The notes under the pieces were generated by a model that had not been told where the DNA came from, made no database searches, and worked only from the letters and a program-made list of their open reading frames with translations. A program made the translations under genes and the position numbers. A stretch of DNA of 64,000 bases from Xestospongia bergquistia (lineage: Eukaryota; Porifera; Demospongiae; Haplosclerida; Petrosiidae): assembly GCA_963965975.1 (NCBI GenBank), contig OZ014412.1, positions 6,822,501-6,886,500 on the forward strand. Reading direction: 5' to 3'. Below are positions 1 through 10,421 of the stretch, in pieces. How positions within the stretch are numbered: the stretch's first letter is position 1; the number at the start of each line of letters is the position of its first letter.

Positions 1-2181
1 TGGCAGCAATAACCAATGGAATAGTTATAACCATATCAACAGCCAAAAACGCAAAGACAAGCAATGCCAATTTCCAGTCACTTAATACCTAAATAAAAGT
101 TTAATAACATATCTATATTGCTTCTCAATTCTGAACCAACTTGTTTCCTGACAGTGTTGGCTTTAAATATGTGATATATTCTTAACATTTTTGCTATAAC
201 TACAGCAGTATATCCCCAACTAACTGCCAGTCTTTGACTCTGATATAAAAACGTCAAAAAACCATATTCAGTAGTTATAAACTTATGTCATTTCTCTTAC
301 ATTGCATTTGAAAGTCTGTGTAGCAATAGAGTAAGCAACAATTGGAATGGCACTATAAATCTGTGCAAATGCTCCACAAATCATAATGTAATTCAAATTG
401 GGACTTGTGAGTTTAACAATTCTATGTACAAAGAGAAGTTTGGGAAGTAACACAATTTACTAACTTTCTTTTTCTAAAGATTATATTGAAACCTGAACAT
501 ACAATTGCAAAGGCTAGCAGAATACCCATTAGAACACAACCAAATACTACCACTGGCACAAGTAATAAACTGACTACTTCAACAGGATGACCATCAGGTG
601 GTATGCCATCTAAAAATAATACTATTATAAAGACATAACAAACATACTGATTACCTGGCCAAACAGTCAAATTAGGATGTGATAAGTATGTACTATCATT
701 TACTGTACCCACTGATATTAGCTGTAGTGCATGAGACGACTGCTGATATTGAAGAACAAGTGTAGTCCTACTTCTCCTTTTACCATTTGCACTAATTTCC
801 ACATATCCCTATATAAGAATGATATGTCTTAACTGATTATATTAAACATTAGATAATTAGCACACACTGTTTTACCAACAAAGTAAGTATTGGTAGTTTC
901 GAAAATAAAAATCATTCTGTGATATGTTATGATAACTAAGGAAAGAGTCTAGAGCCAATGTAATTAAAGTTATAGCATCTTGTAAATAGCCTGTTGTTTG
1001 TATCAATTTGACAGGAAAAATCTAGAGAGTATAAAAAATGAAAATAAAATACACTTACTTACTTGTACGAAATCATCAGGGTGGGGTAACAGTACAAGTG
1101 CTCTGTTTAGTACTGTAGTTAAACTGGATAAGGAGCAGTTGATATGGTTTAAGTACTCCTCATATTTCACCCATTGATGAAGATATGAACCAAGTAATAT
1201 CCATTCATAGTTGGGATAATAACAATCCTGGGAGTAAGCCAAAAAATGCAAGTAACGAACAAAATAGCAATTCATCAATTAACATACAGAACAATATTGT
1301 GCATAGTATAACTACAACTTACTTGACATAAAAGCTTCAGAGATTGTTTTTCTCCAGTGTTGAGTATAAAGATATGTGGCTGGCCACTCTATCACAACAA
1401 AATTACAATAAAATCTCCCAAATAGTAGTATTTTTCTTATAAATACCTCTTCCAATATATTATTCAATTCCATTCTTTGATCAAACATGACAACACTTAC
1501 ATTAATATCTCTGATATTACTTTCATGTAGAATGTTAATATATTGCTAAAAAAAGGCATATATAACAATTTATCGGCATCTTCCATCTCTTACTTTATTG
1601 TATAAGTCACTTATTTCACTGATAATGGTTACTTCAGACCATCCATATTGTTGTATTACAGTAATCAAACCCAGTGCTATGTGATTATCTGATGGTACTG
1701 TTCTATAAAATATTGAATGGTTTGACAAGATGCTTGATGCGGTAGATGCTGATATCTAAACAAGATTTAAAAAGATAATATTCTATGCATTGTAGATACC
1801 AGAGGCATATTAAGATAATTACAGAGGTGTATAGTCCATTAGTCACTAATGAACATCTAACATCAATGATACCTATAGTTGAGAATAAATTATTTCCTTC
1901 TAGCTCATTCTTTAACAACTCAATGGCTGTAGTTAGTTGACACTGTAGAATATAACAATGAAAACATACATTAGAGTCTTCCATACTTTAGTCTATAGAA
2001 TACTAGAGCAATTCAAAGTCTTCTCTGTACTGACAGTATTTTGCACAGCATCGTTAACAGCAGTTGGTATAGCATCTGTCTTGTCATCAACAAGAACAAT
2101 GAAAGATAATTCTGAAGAGACAAGTCCTAAGCTTAAGAGTAAACACAACACTATAACTGAGTTCATTGCTTCAAACTGCAC
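1..2181 (-). CDS. GABA-B-like class C G-protein-coupled receptor, 5' part (runs off the left edge)
   Basis: This gene encodes a metabotropic seven-helix receptor with a venus-flytrap ligand domain. A signal-peptide exon begins at 2181 (MNSVIVLCLLLSLGLVSS). Further exons read 1823-1942, 1594-1755 (YRTVPSDNHIALGL and QQYGWSEVTII, typical of the ANF-receptor fold), 1447-1545, 1323-1388, 1059-1227, 876-990, 655-808, 465-609 (first membrane helix), 301-421 (KLTSPNLNYIMICG, as in GABA-B receptors), 141-239 and 1-88 (LSDWKLALLVFAFLAVDMV). The match to GABA-B rather than glutamate receptors rests on the K-L-T-S-P-N-L-N loop and the absence of a cysteine-rich linker. Two junctions are unresolved by eye: exon 1 to 2, and the junction near 808-876, where no simple splice keeps the frame. 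That could mean an unusual splice site or a frameshift. Confidence 0.8.
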
Positions 2182-2714
2182 TGACTAAGTTTATGATGAT
2201 TAGCGTGTAGTGTTATATAAGTAGGTCACTAATAAATGGATCTGATTGGTCAGTTTGAGCTCAATATATGTAATATAGTTATGATAACTTTATGTCAAAC
2301 ACTCTAAAGTAAAATTAACAAACTCTTTGATGTTTAACAGATAAATATTAGACTAAATTTTAAACAATTGTAATTCCATTGATGTCAGACTGGAAACTGA
2401 TAGAAAAAATAACAAAATTGGATGAGTGCTATTGTTTGGTCAATACACATATTTTAAACATACTGTCTAAATGTGATTACAATCAGTTATATGAATGTGC
2501 AGCTCTATGTTTCTGGCAATTTGATCTAATCAGAGGACACTTAGTTTTCATCCAACAAGAGTAATGTAGTATAAAGAACAATTTTGTTAAATGTATCTGA
2601 TATAATCAATGAGGAGATCATTATGTGTAAACTAGATTAAAACTTCAAATAAGTTAGTGAATACAAATTATATACTAAATGTCTACATCAAATAAGCCTA
2701 TTTATTGTTCCTTA
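2182..2714. other. Intergenic spacer
   Basis: The spacer is AT-rich and lies between the GABA-B-like gene start and the 3' end of the next minus-strand gene. A 61-codon plus-strand open frame at 2379-2564 has no recognisable motif and I do not call it a gene. I see no RNA gene or repeat here. Confidence 0.5.
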
Positions 2715-4421
2715 TTAACACTGGTTAATGTTCTCATACAGCACTTTTGGTAGGTGTGGATAAGGTATATGATCATAGGAATTGGTTGATTGCTGCATAT
2801 CTCTAAATTTAGTCATTTCATAAGCTACATTTGCTTCTGTCTTGACTAAATCAACACTATTGTTGTAATAGTCTGTAGAAGTGAAAGTTAATTGTGTTTA
2901 TATCTATGTTAGTGTTTACTTTTGGCTTTCTTCTTTCTGAAAAGCATCTTTTAAACCTCTCTCTCCATTATCTCTCTTATCATATCCATATAATATGTAT
3001 GCTCCATTTACTGTGGGGGATAAATATCTTTCAGTAGTTGCATCTAATAATATAGTAGATGATACTGGTGAGATGACCAGTACAATACATCCAGTATTAG
3101 ATGATTGTTGATAGACACATGTCAAACACATGTCTGTTCCATTTCTCATAATAGTAAGGTCTTGTACATCAAATGTACCTAATCATATTTTTATATAACT
3201 AAAACAGTAATTTGTTAAATATTTCTTACTAATTTGAAATGGGTCTCCAAGAGAATTCAATGCTAATATATTTAAATAATACACAAATCCTTTTTCAAGT
3301 TGCACTGTTCATTCTATTTGGTAACTTTTATTTAAAAAGTTAACATCTTCCAGGGCATATGTACTTGAGATATTAATGTTCATTCTGTCACCAGTAGTTG
3401 AAGTGGTGAGTAGTATGATAGGTCATAACATTGATCTTGATGATTAGGATACTATGGGAATTGAATCAAATGATCATATTAGTTTATTCAACAACCTTAC
3501 CTGAAATAAAACTGTAATAGAATTGTTACTATTTGAAATAACTGAAACTATGTTAGGTTTAATTGTAATAAGAAGACTACTAATATGAATGTAATAATTA
3601 TTTTTACATAGTACCTATGACAAAAGAAGTGAAGATAGACTTGGACTGATTACAGCCATTGCATGTACAAATGTTCTGGTGAAAGAGATTAAAGTTATAT
3701 ATATTGCAAGGATTAGGAGTATCTTCAGTATGTTTGAAAACATTGTTAGCCCCTGTCAACACTACAGTGATATTAGTAGTGTTGTTAGTATCTGTAATGG
3801 ACAGTATCAGCACAGTGTTTTCATTGGCAATGGGATCAGTATTCCATGATACAAACATATTGTTTGAAGTAATAGAGAATACTTTGAAGTCTAAAATTAA
3901 TATTGGATCACCTATAAGACAGAATTAATATTATTTACTAACTTCAAAAAGAGACTTATAAGTAACCTTTTATGGTTAGATTTGCTATTATAGAACTTGT
4001 TGTATAATTATTGAAAGGAAGAGGTAAATTGCCCACAATAACACAGTACACTTCAGTGTTATTATTAACACAGCTACCAGTGATATGTAAGTATGAATGT
4101 TGAGGATGACAAGGAAAAAAATGTGGAGGAAAATAATTATAGTTTCCACTAAAGCTAATTCCTCTCATCTCCAATTCTTCAGTTGTCATATTCTCAGAAT
4201 TAACTCCATTAATAAACCAGTAGAGATATGAGCCATAACCATAACAGCTGAAGTTAGCTTGTTGACCAAGACTGACAGTAGTAGAGTAATATAAGGATAT
4301 GACAAAATATCTAAAAACAAATAAATAGTATTTACTATTTCATGATAATCTTACATCCATTATGACAGCATAGTGAAATAGAAAATAAACTCGCAATAGA
4401 AAAGACAAACTTTATCTTCAT
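2715..4421 (-). pseudogene. Decayed Ig/FN3 single-pass receptor gene, sibling of the gene at 5193-8373
   Basis: The exons line up one for one with the intact neighbour. They are signal peptide (4355-4421), Ig-like exon (ends 3967), FN3 exon (3615-3911), a fragment near 3500-3560, an exon ending at 3230, the cysteine-bearing exon (from 3178 down to about 2917) and a cytoplasmic tail exon (2715-2872). The Ig exon carries 5 extra nt near its start compared with the sibling, which shifts the frame. The exon around 3230-3445 has an in-frame TGA where the sibling has Trp. The transmembrane exon is missing. The tail exon itself stays open and is tyrosine-rich (motifs VAYEMT, SYDHIPY and LYENIN). Three independent lesions make loss of the full receptor likely. 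A shorter product made by exon skipping cannot be excluded. Confidence 0.65.
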
Positions 4422-5192
4422 CTTCCTCACAACTAAAAGTATTATCCTATAGTCATAATTCATAGACATCATAATCACTCTATGAATGTCTATGAATCTT
4501 ATTATCATTTCCTGTGATATAGTTTCCCATGAACTTTGTTACACTATCCTGTATCTTTCTTATAAATCATGTGATCTTTGAAGCAAAACAAGAAAGATGG
4601 CTCATAAAGTAAATATTTTAGACAGTGTTCGTGGAGCACGTGATTAACTTAATTAAAATTCAGAAATTTATCTTAGAAAATTACAATTATTATATTATGA
4701 TACCAATTAATTAATACCAATATAATATTTAACATTGACTTTTAAGTATGAACATTGATACATTGACTTGTTAATACTGAACAAACCAAATACATGTAAC
4801 ATCACCAGTTGTAAGCTGATGTAGGTATGTGTTTAGGCATAAGTATTAGGTATAAGTAGTCACAAATTACCAGGTAAAGCAAGGTCTCCTTGTAACTTTT
4901 ATTTCACCATCATGCATTAATATTCAAGCAAAACAAAGAAGGATAATATATACTAAAATTAAAAAATGTATGTTCCTAAACATAGACAATTTTTATGGGT
5001 CAATAAATTTTAATACAACATAAATTAATTAACAAAATTAAAACAAATTCTCAGAAAATAACATACAAATATTGATAATAACTATTATTATGTTACTAAT
5101 TAATGCTTGTAATATAGACATCTATGTATGAATATTGAAATATTGACTTGTAACTCATGCAACTATGTGTCACAATTTGGACCAATTTGCAA
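4422..5192. other. Intergenic spacer
   Basis: Very AT-rich sequence separates two sibling minus-strand genes. It probably holds the promoter of the 2715-4421 copy and the 3' flank of the next gene. I see no gene, RNA or repeat that I can support. Confidence 0.5.
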
Positions 5193-8100
5193 CTAGGGAC
5201 GTCCCATTTTCAATGTAGACACATTTTCATACACATGCACTGTTTCATGAAGTCTTTTTGAGGTAGGTGGTTCATAAGTATTGATAATGCTTTCTTGAAC
5301 TTTCTGATTAATGTTGGGGAACTCATAAAGATCGTCAACAGAAATATTATCACCTGTTTACATAACAAATATGACAAAGCAATTGCTAGAAAGTATACCT
5401 GATTTTCTACAACTTCTCTTGCATAATAGTATTTTAATAGTCATACATGATATGATAACAATCAGAGTTGATGTTGTTAATGCAAATAAACATCCAAAAA
5501 TAACTGTAAGTATCTCTGTAAACAAATGAGTATTATTATAGACACATCAACTATAATACTCTAACCTGTTGACACTATAGCATTATTAGATGGTTGTATA
5601 TTACTGAATGTTAAACTAGATATGACACATGATGATTGAGTGGTTTCTAAATAAGGAAATAAACACACATATTTTATTCCCATGGTTACCTAAAGATTCA
5701 AATGTAATAGTCTAACCTGTTGACAACTTAACATTATTAGATGGATGTACATTACTAAATGTTAAACTAAACATGACACTTGATGATTGAGTGGTTTCTA
5801 TATAAGGTAGTAATAGCACATATTTTGTTGCCATGGTTACCTGAAGACTCATAAATTGATGAATATGTTATCGTCCAGTCCACTACAAATTCCTTTACAA
5901 CAGCATGTTTCAAACTTCTCTCTCCATTTTTGTTCTTATCATATCCATATAATATGTATGTTCCATTTACTGACGGAGACAGACATTTTTCAATAGTTAT
6001 ATCTAATAATATAGTAGATGATACTGGTGAGATGACCAGTACAATACATCCAGTATTAGATGATTGTTGATAAAGACATGTCAAACACATGTCTGATCCA
6101 TTTCTAGTGATATTTATATCCTTAACTTCAAATGTGCCTTTGAGATGAGATATATAGCATATATGTGTTAACACAATAAGAATTTCTATTACTTACTAAT
6201 TTGAAATGCTTCAGAAATTGTCACTCCTAAAGAATTAAATGTTATTATATTCAAATAGTACATAAATCCTTTTTGAAGTTGTACTCTCCATATTAGTTGG
6301 TATGTTTCATTTATTAATGTTACATCTTCCCAGGCAAAAATATTTGATGTATTCATGTTCATGTTATCTCCAGCTCTAGTGAGCAGGAACTGAATTGAGT
6401 TTTGTAGTGAAACAGGACAATAACTCTCATCAAACTAATGACAATAATTTCAAATTAATTCTTCTCTTTGCTTACTTCAAATAATACTACAATTGAATTA
6501 TTGCTATTTAAAGTAACTCCAACTATCTTTGGTTGTATGGGTAATTCTGTAAAGTGAAACTATCATGGATTATATTGAAAGTTTGGAGTCATATTCATAA
6601 CACTAAAGATATATTCATTTCACATATACACCGATTGGTTGACTTGTCTACTATATGTTTGTACAGGTTATAAGTATCAAATTATTTGATGCAAAAAGTA
6701 AACACTATTGTTTTGATTACTAATGTATTATAGAATTGACTTTTTATATACCTATTACAAAATGAAAAACACTAAAGTCCCATACTACTACTGCATGAGA
6801 ACTTACTAATAAATTCTTTATAATAAAATAAGGAAAAGAGTTGCATGAAGACCTTTATGCACGTGGCTGATGACGTTATCCTATTGGCGTGGCAGGTACC
6901 AGCCAAACAATAATGGGTGTGGCAATGACAGTCACGATCAAGTGACAGTTTTTGTAAGACTGTTTTTTGCTAACTTGCCTATTTCGTAGACTTAGTATAG
7001 CTTTATAACACTTACTATATCGTTAGTCTCACAACAGCAACAATTCCTTGTAAATGTATTCATTTACCGATACAACTATTGGCAAAGAAGGCTGTCAAGT
7101 TAAGTAAAATTTTCCTTCAAAACAAAGAATTTTAAGGAAAATTCCCATGTTGAAATCTAAGTAATTGTACTTTGTACCCATAGCAGTTTTATAGGAGAAA
7201 ATACATGTTTCGTTTGCCTGTAGTTTTTGAAAAGTCTTTCTGACTTTTCTAGTTTTGTCTTCTGTTGGTAGCCTTTTATTGAGAACAACTTTTAGAACCT
7301 AATTTTTTCCGCTCCTCTGTGAAATTTTGTAGCTGTAAGCACTGTCGTTACTGAGTTAAAGCAGTTCAAAATGCTTACAGACAGCACATATTATGACCCT
7401 CGCCCACGCAGTGAGCGGCGCGAGTTAAAGAAATACGAAGCCCAAGACTCTTACTATGGATTCATTCATGTACTTCAATATATTTTGTAGGGATGTATGT
7501 ATACATGAATCAGTTAAAACAGGCAAATTTAGTTTAACAGGGATATTACAATACGTTAAGAGTTTATAGTATGTGTACCTGTGACAAAAGAAGCTTCCAT
7601 AGATTTTGACTGATTACAACCAGCATATGAATTTTCTGGTGAAAGAATAAAGTTATACACATTACAAGGATTAGGAGTATCTTTAGTATATTTGAAAACG
7701 TTGTTGTCCCCTGTCAACTCTACAGTGATATTGGTAGTGTTATTAGTATCTGTAATAGACAATATAAATGTAGTATTCTCATTAACACCAGGATGAACAC
7801 TCCAGGATAGAAATAAACTGTTAAAAGCAGTTGAGAATACTTTAAGGTCTGAGACAAGTACTGGATCACCTATAAGATGGGATTTCTAACTTCAAAAAAA
7901 GATATGTTAGTAACCTTGTACAGTCAATAGTGCAGTAGGACTTGTTCTATTACCACCATAAGGAGGAGGTGAGTGACCCAGAATGACACAGTACACTTCA
8001 GTATTATTATTAAGACAATTACCAGCCATGTATAAAAATGAATATTGAGTATTACATCCATCGTATGGAGAATAATAATTGTAGTATCCACTAAAACTAA

Positions 8101-8373
8101 TTCCTCTAGTTTCTAACTCTTCAGTTGTCATATTTTCAGAATTAATTCTATCAATAAACCAGTAAAGATATGAACCTTGACCACGACAATAGAAGACAGT
8201 TTGTTGACCAAGACTGACATTAGTAGAGTAAGGATAATTCCACATATCTGAAGCAAAATAATAAATATTTGTTATTTTCAGATAGTCTTACGTCCATAAT
8301 GACAGCATAGTGAACAAGAGAGTATATTCATAAAACAAAGAAGTTTGCTCAGTCTTTTTGAGTTGAAATTCAT
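5193..8373 (-). CDS. Single-pass Ig/FN3 receptor with short tyrosine tail
   Basis: I traced ten exons: 8292-8373, 7915-8247, 7579-7869, 6476-6546, 6197-6434, 5841-6137, 5717-5797, 5566-5646, 5399-5515 and 5193-5353. They sum to 1752 nt, with every junction GT-AG and in frame, giving 583 aa. The order is signal peptide (about 1-24), Ig-like domain (28-138), FN3 (139-235), a further FN3-like region (236-338), a cysteine-bearing domain of unknown type (339-437), two near-identical 27-aa stalk exons (438-491), a membrane helix (about 495-520) and a 55-aa tail. The tail has three tyrosine sites, LYEFP, TYEPP and VYENV; the last fits a Grb2-type SH2 site (YxN). The protein is probably a cell-surface recognition receptor; the ligand is unknown. 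Relics of the same gene lie upstream of most receptors in the array. Confidence 0.85.
5566..5797 (-). repeat. Tandem duplicated 81-nt exon pair
   Basis: Exons 5566-5646 and 5717-5797 are both 81 nt, begin with the same residues (ETTQSS) and share the SLTFSN and PSNN blocks. Both are phase 1 to phase 1, so the duplication lengthens the extracellular stalk by 27 residues without disturbing the frame. The flanking introns are also similar, so the duplicated unit included intron sequence. Confidence 0.85.
6547..7578. other. Oversized intron 3 with foreign-looking insert
   Basis: The matching intron in the decayed sibling is only tens of bases long, while here it exceeds 1 kb. The stretch from about 6840 to 7470 is visibly richer in G and C than its surroundings, for example around 6850-6910 and 7390-7440. 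This suggests an inserted element. I found no coding frame, terminal repeats or target duplication that would classify it. Confidence 0.5.
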
Positions 8374-8986
8374 CTTGTTTGTCTTATGCATGTATTACAA
8401 ATAGTCTAATTTATGAACTTATGTGTACATATATATCATGTTAATGACTATAGTCTACACTATGTAAATAGACTTGTATATTTTAACTGTTTATGTTAAT
8501 AGTAGTACAATCAATTTCATTATGTGGGCACTATTTGAAGATATGGTGTTTTCAGACAAATATCCTCCTCCATATACTACAAGTTCAATCATACCTCCTC
8601 TGTATATATACAATGATGTAAGTAAAATAGAACATAAGGATTTGTTATTAAGTGACATTGTATAAGTCACAATTAATTGCTTGTGAGTATGAGTATATTA
8701 TTACGTTATTATTTACTTATATGTACATGTTATAAATAGCAATGTGTTTATGTGTTACTATCTTTAGGACTCTGAATTAAGAAAATTCAAAATTTACAAT
8801 GTCTTACAACAAAATTATTTTCAATGTGATTTGTCTTTATCTCAAAAAAACATATTTCATATAGGCTGTAGAAAAATGGCAGGTCTGGATGTGACCACAT
8901 ATTTGTTCTTGCATCTTCTTGAGTGTAGAAATAGCAGATCCTTGCATCTTTGGATCATTTTATAAATTTACTTTAATATCTATCAA

Positions 8987-9035
<49 letters not shown>

Positions 9036-9468
9036 TGCTCAACCTCCAATATATGGTCAGACATTGTGTCATGAAATTTACATTTGTTTCATAAATTTAA
9101 ATTTACCATTAACAGTAATATGGAAATTATTTGTAACCATAAATTTAAAAATAGTACAAGTCACTAAATTATCAAAAATAAGGTTATACTACTTCTAAAA
9201 AAAGTTTAGTAGGACTACGATTTATGTTTTGAGTAATTAAAAACTGATTTTCCATTCCCAACTTACACTCACTGTAATTTCACAAAGTATATACAAAGTA
9301 ATAAACTTATTTTGTAACTTTTGGCTTTTATATTAAGAAAATATGATATATTTGTCTTTGAATTTATGGTCACATATAATTTGGCATGAGATTTAATTAA
9401 TATTCAGTTATAACATAGATGTTAGAGTTTCCTTATCTGTGCTTAAAGTAGTTTATTGTATCATGTAA
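8374..9468. other. Intergenic spacer, paralogous to other array spacers
   Basis: The segment resembles the spacers at 18536-19432, 33782-34666 and 40676-41510; for example, it shares the block around the words TTAGGACTCTGAA and GGTCTGGATGT. It lies between the 3' end of a phosphatase gene and the start of a small Ig/FN3 receptor, the same position as in the other units. I see no coding sequence in it. Confidence 0.6.
8990..9030. repeat. TA dinucleotide microsatellite
   Basis: About 20 TA units run without other bases except one phase slip near 9000. The tract lies in an intergenic spacer and is probably length-polymorphic. Confidence 0.95.
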
Positions 9469-9606
9469 GGCCATAGCACCCGATTAAGTAAGTCAGGCGA
9501 CGGCCTGATTCTTGCATTAATTAAAATTCATAATTTCGTCATTACAACACCTTCATTAATTAATTCATGTATAAAGTCTTGATAATTATTCAATGCGTAC
9601 ATTATA

Positions 9607-9747
9607 GGTGGTACTCCTCCTAAAATTGAAGATAAACCTCTTGATTATCAATTTCCTAGACGTGAGTTTAGGAATAAGGATGTTGTGAGAATTTCAAGCA
9701 GTTCAGAAAGTGGTCATGGTTATATTATGACCACCTCCGAGATTTAG
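9607..9747 (+). other. Exon-like open frame of 46 codons, origin unknown
   Basis: A possible acceptor (ATTATAG) is followed by 46 open codons rich in charged and serine residues (for example KDVVRISSSSES), a TAG stop and an AATAAA about 40 nt later. The pattern resembles a 3'-terminal exon facing opposite to the host genes. It lies inside the insertion, so it may be a carried gene fragment. I do not recognise the peptide. Confidence 0.3.
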
Positions 9748-9951
9748 TCTTTTGCTATACCTGTGTTCATACTGTAAAATCTGGTACAATAAAGAATCTC
9801 AAGAGTAGTGATTTGGCTTTCTTTTCCCAGGGTTACAGCAACTGGAAGGATTCAACAGGTGAGAAAGGGGGTTTGCTAAGTACTTATGAAAAGTGTAGTG
9901 TTCACAAAACAGCTGTTGAGGTAATTGTTACTTTACCAGCAACTAGCTACT

Positions 9952-10005
9952 AGAGATGTAGGTGAGATGGTTTCCACATGTGGAAACCATCTCACCTGCA
10001 TCTCT
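9952..10005. repeat. 54-bp spacerless palindrome
   Basis: The arms GGTGAGATGGTTTCCACA (9961-9978) and its exact complement (9979-9996) meet with no spacer. The match extends nine more bases each side with one mismatch. The sequence could extrude a cruciform or fold into a hairpin when single-stranded. Confidence 0.95.
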
Positions 10006-10047
10006 TTTTCATTTGTGTGTGCTGTACAGCACACACAAATGAAAAAG
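10004..10047. repeat. 44-bp perfect palindrome abutting the previous one
   Basis: Two 22-base arms centred on GCTGT/ACAGC (between 10025 and 10026) are exact reverse complements with no spacer. The palindrome begins inside the last bases of the preceding one, so the two form a double hairpin. Confidence 0.95.
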
Positions 10048-10421
10048 TGGTCAACCAAGATTGTGGCTTGAAGTTATTCAAAAACTGTTGCTTTCTTGCA
10101 TGACAAGGAATAACACTTAAAGGAGATGGAGACAAGAAGGACAGTAACTTCATGCAACTTACTACATACAATTTCATATGTTTAGGTTGTTGTGACAGTC
10201 CAGCAATATTAAAACAGTTGAGAAAAAACAAATATATATACCAGCCCCATCATATAAAACCTCCACCCATCATGAAAATTAATTAACTGTTAAAATTGCA
10301 GCCCTGTGACATGTAATTAACAAATGAATTGTCAAACTAGAGCAACTACTAATACATACTATGCTTAATTCAACATGTCTTTATAGCTACCTAGTGCAGC
10401 CATATTATTATATGTGTTTAT

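Larger units (their letters stand above)
9469..10309. mobile_element. Unclassified 841-bp insertion flanked by 7-bp direct repeats
   Basis: The matching spacer downstream of R2 runs straight across this point. Here the sequence is interrupted, and CATGTAA occurs on both sides (9462-9468 and 10310-10316), as expected for a target-site duplication. The insert is less AT-rich than its surroundings. It contains a short plus-strand exon-like frame, an AATAAA near 9790 and two adjoining palindromes. I see no transposase and no terminal inverted repeats, so the class is open. Confidence 0.6.

Noticed and set aside
2379-2564. Plus-strand open frame of 61 codons
   Set aside because: It lies in an AT-rich spacer, has no motif and no splice partners, and its length is expected by chance.
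8990-9030. Replication origin
   Set aside because: A plain TA microsatellite with no other origin feature; such tracts are common in AT-rich animal genomes.
9952-10047. Transcription terminator or CRISPR-like repeats
   Set aside because: The setting is eukaryotic, there is no spacer-repeat series, and the two palindromes differ in sequence.
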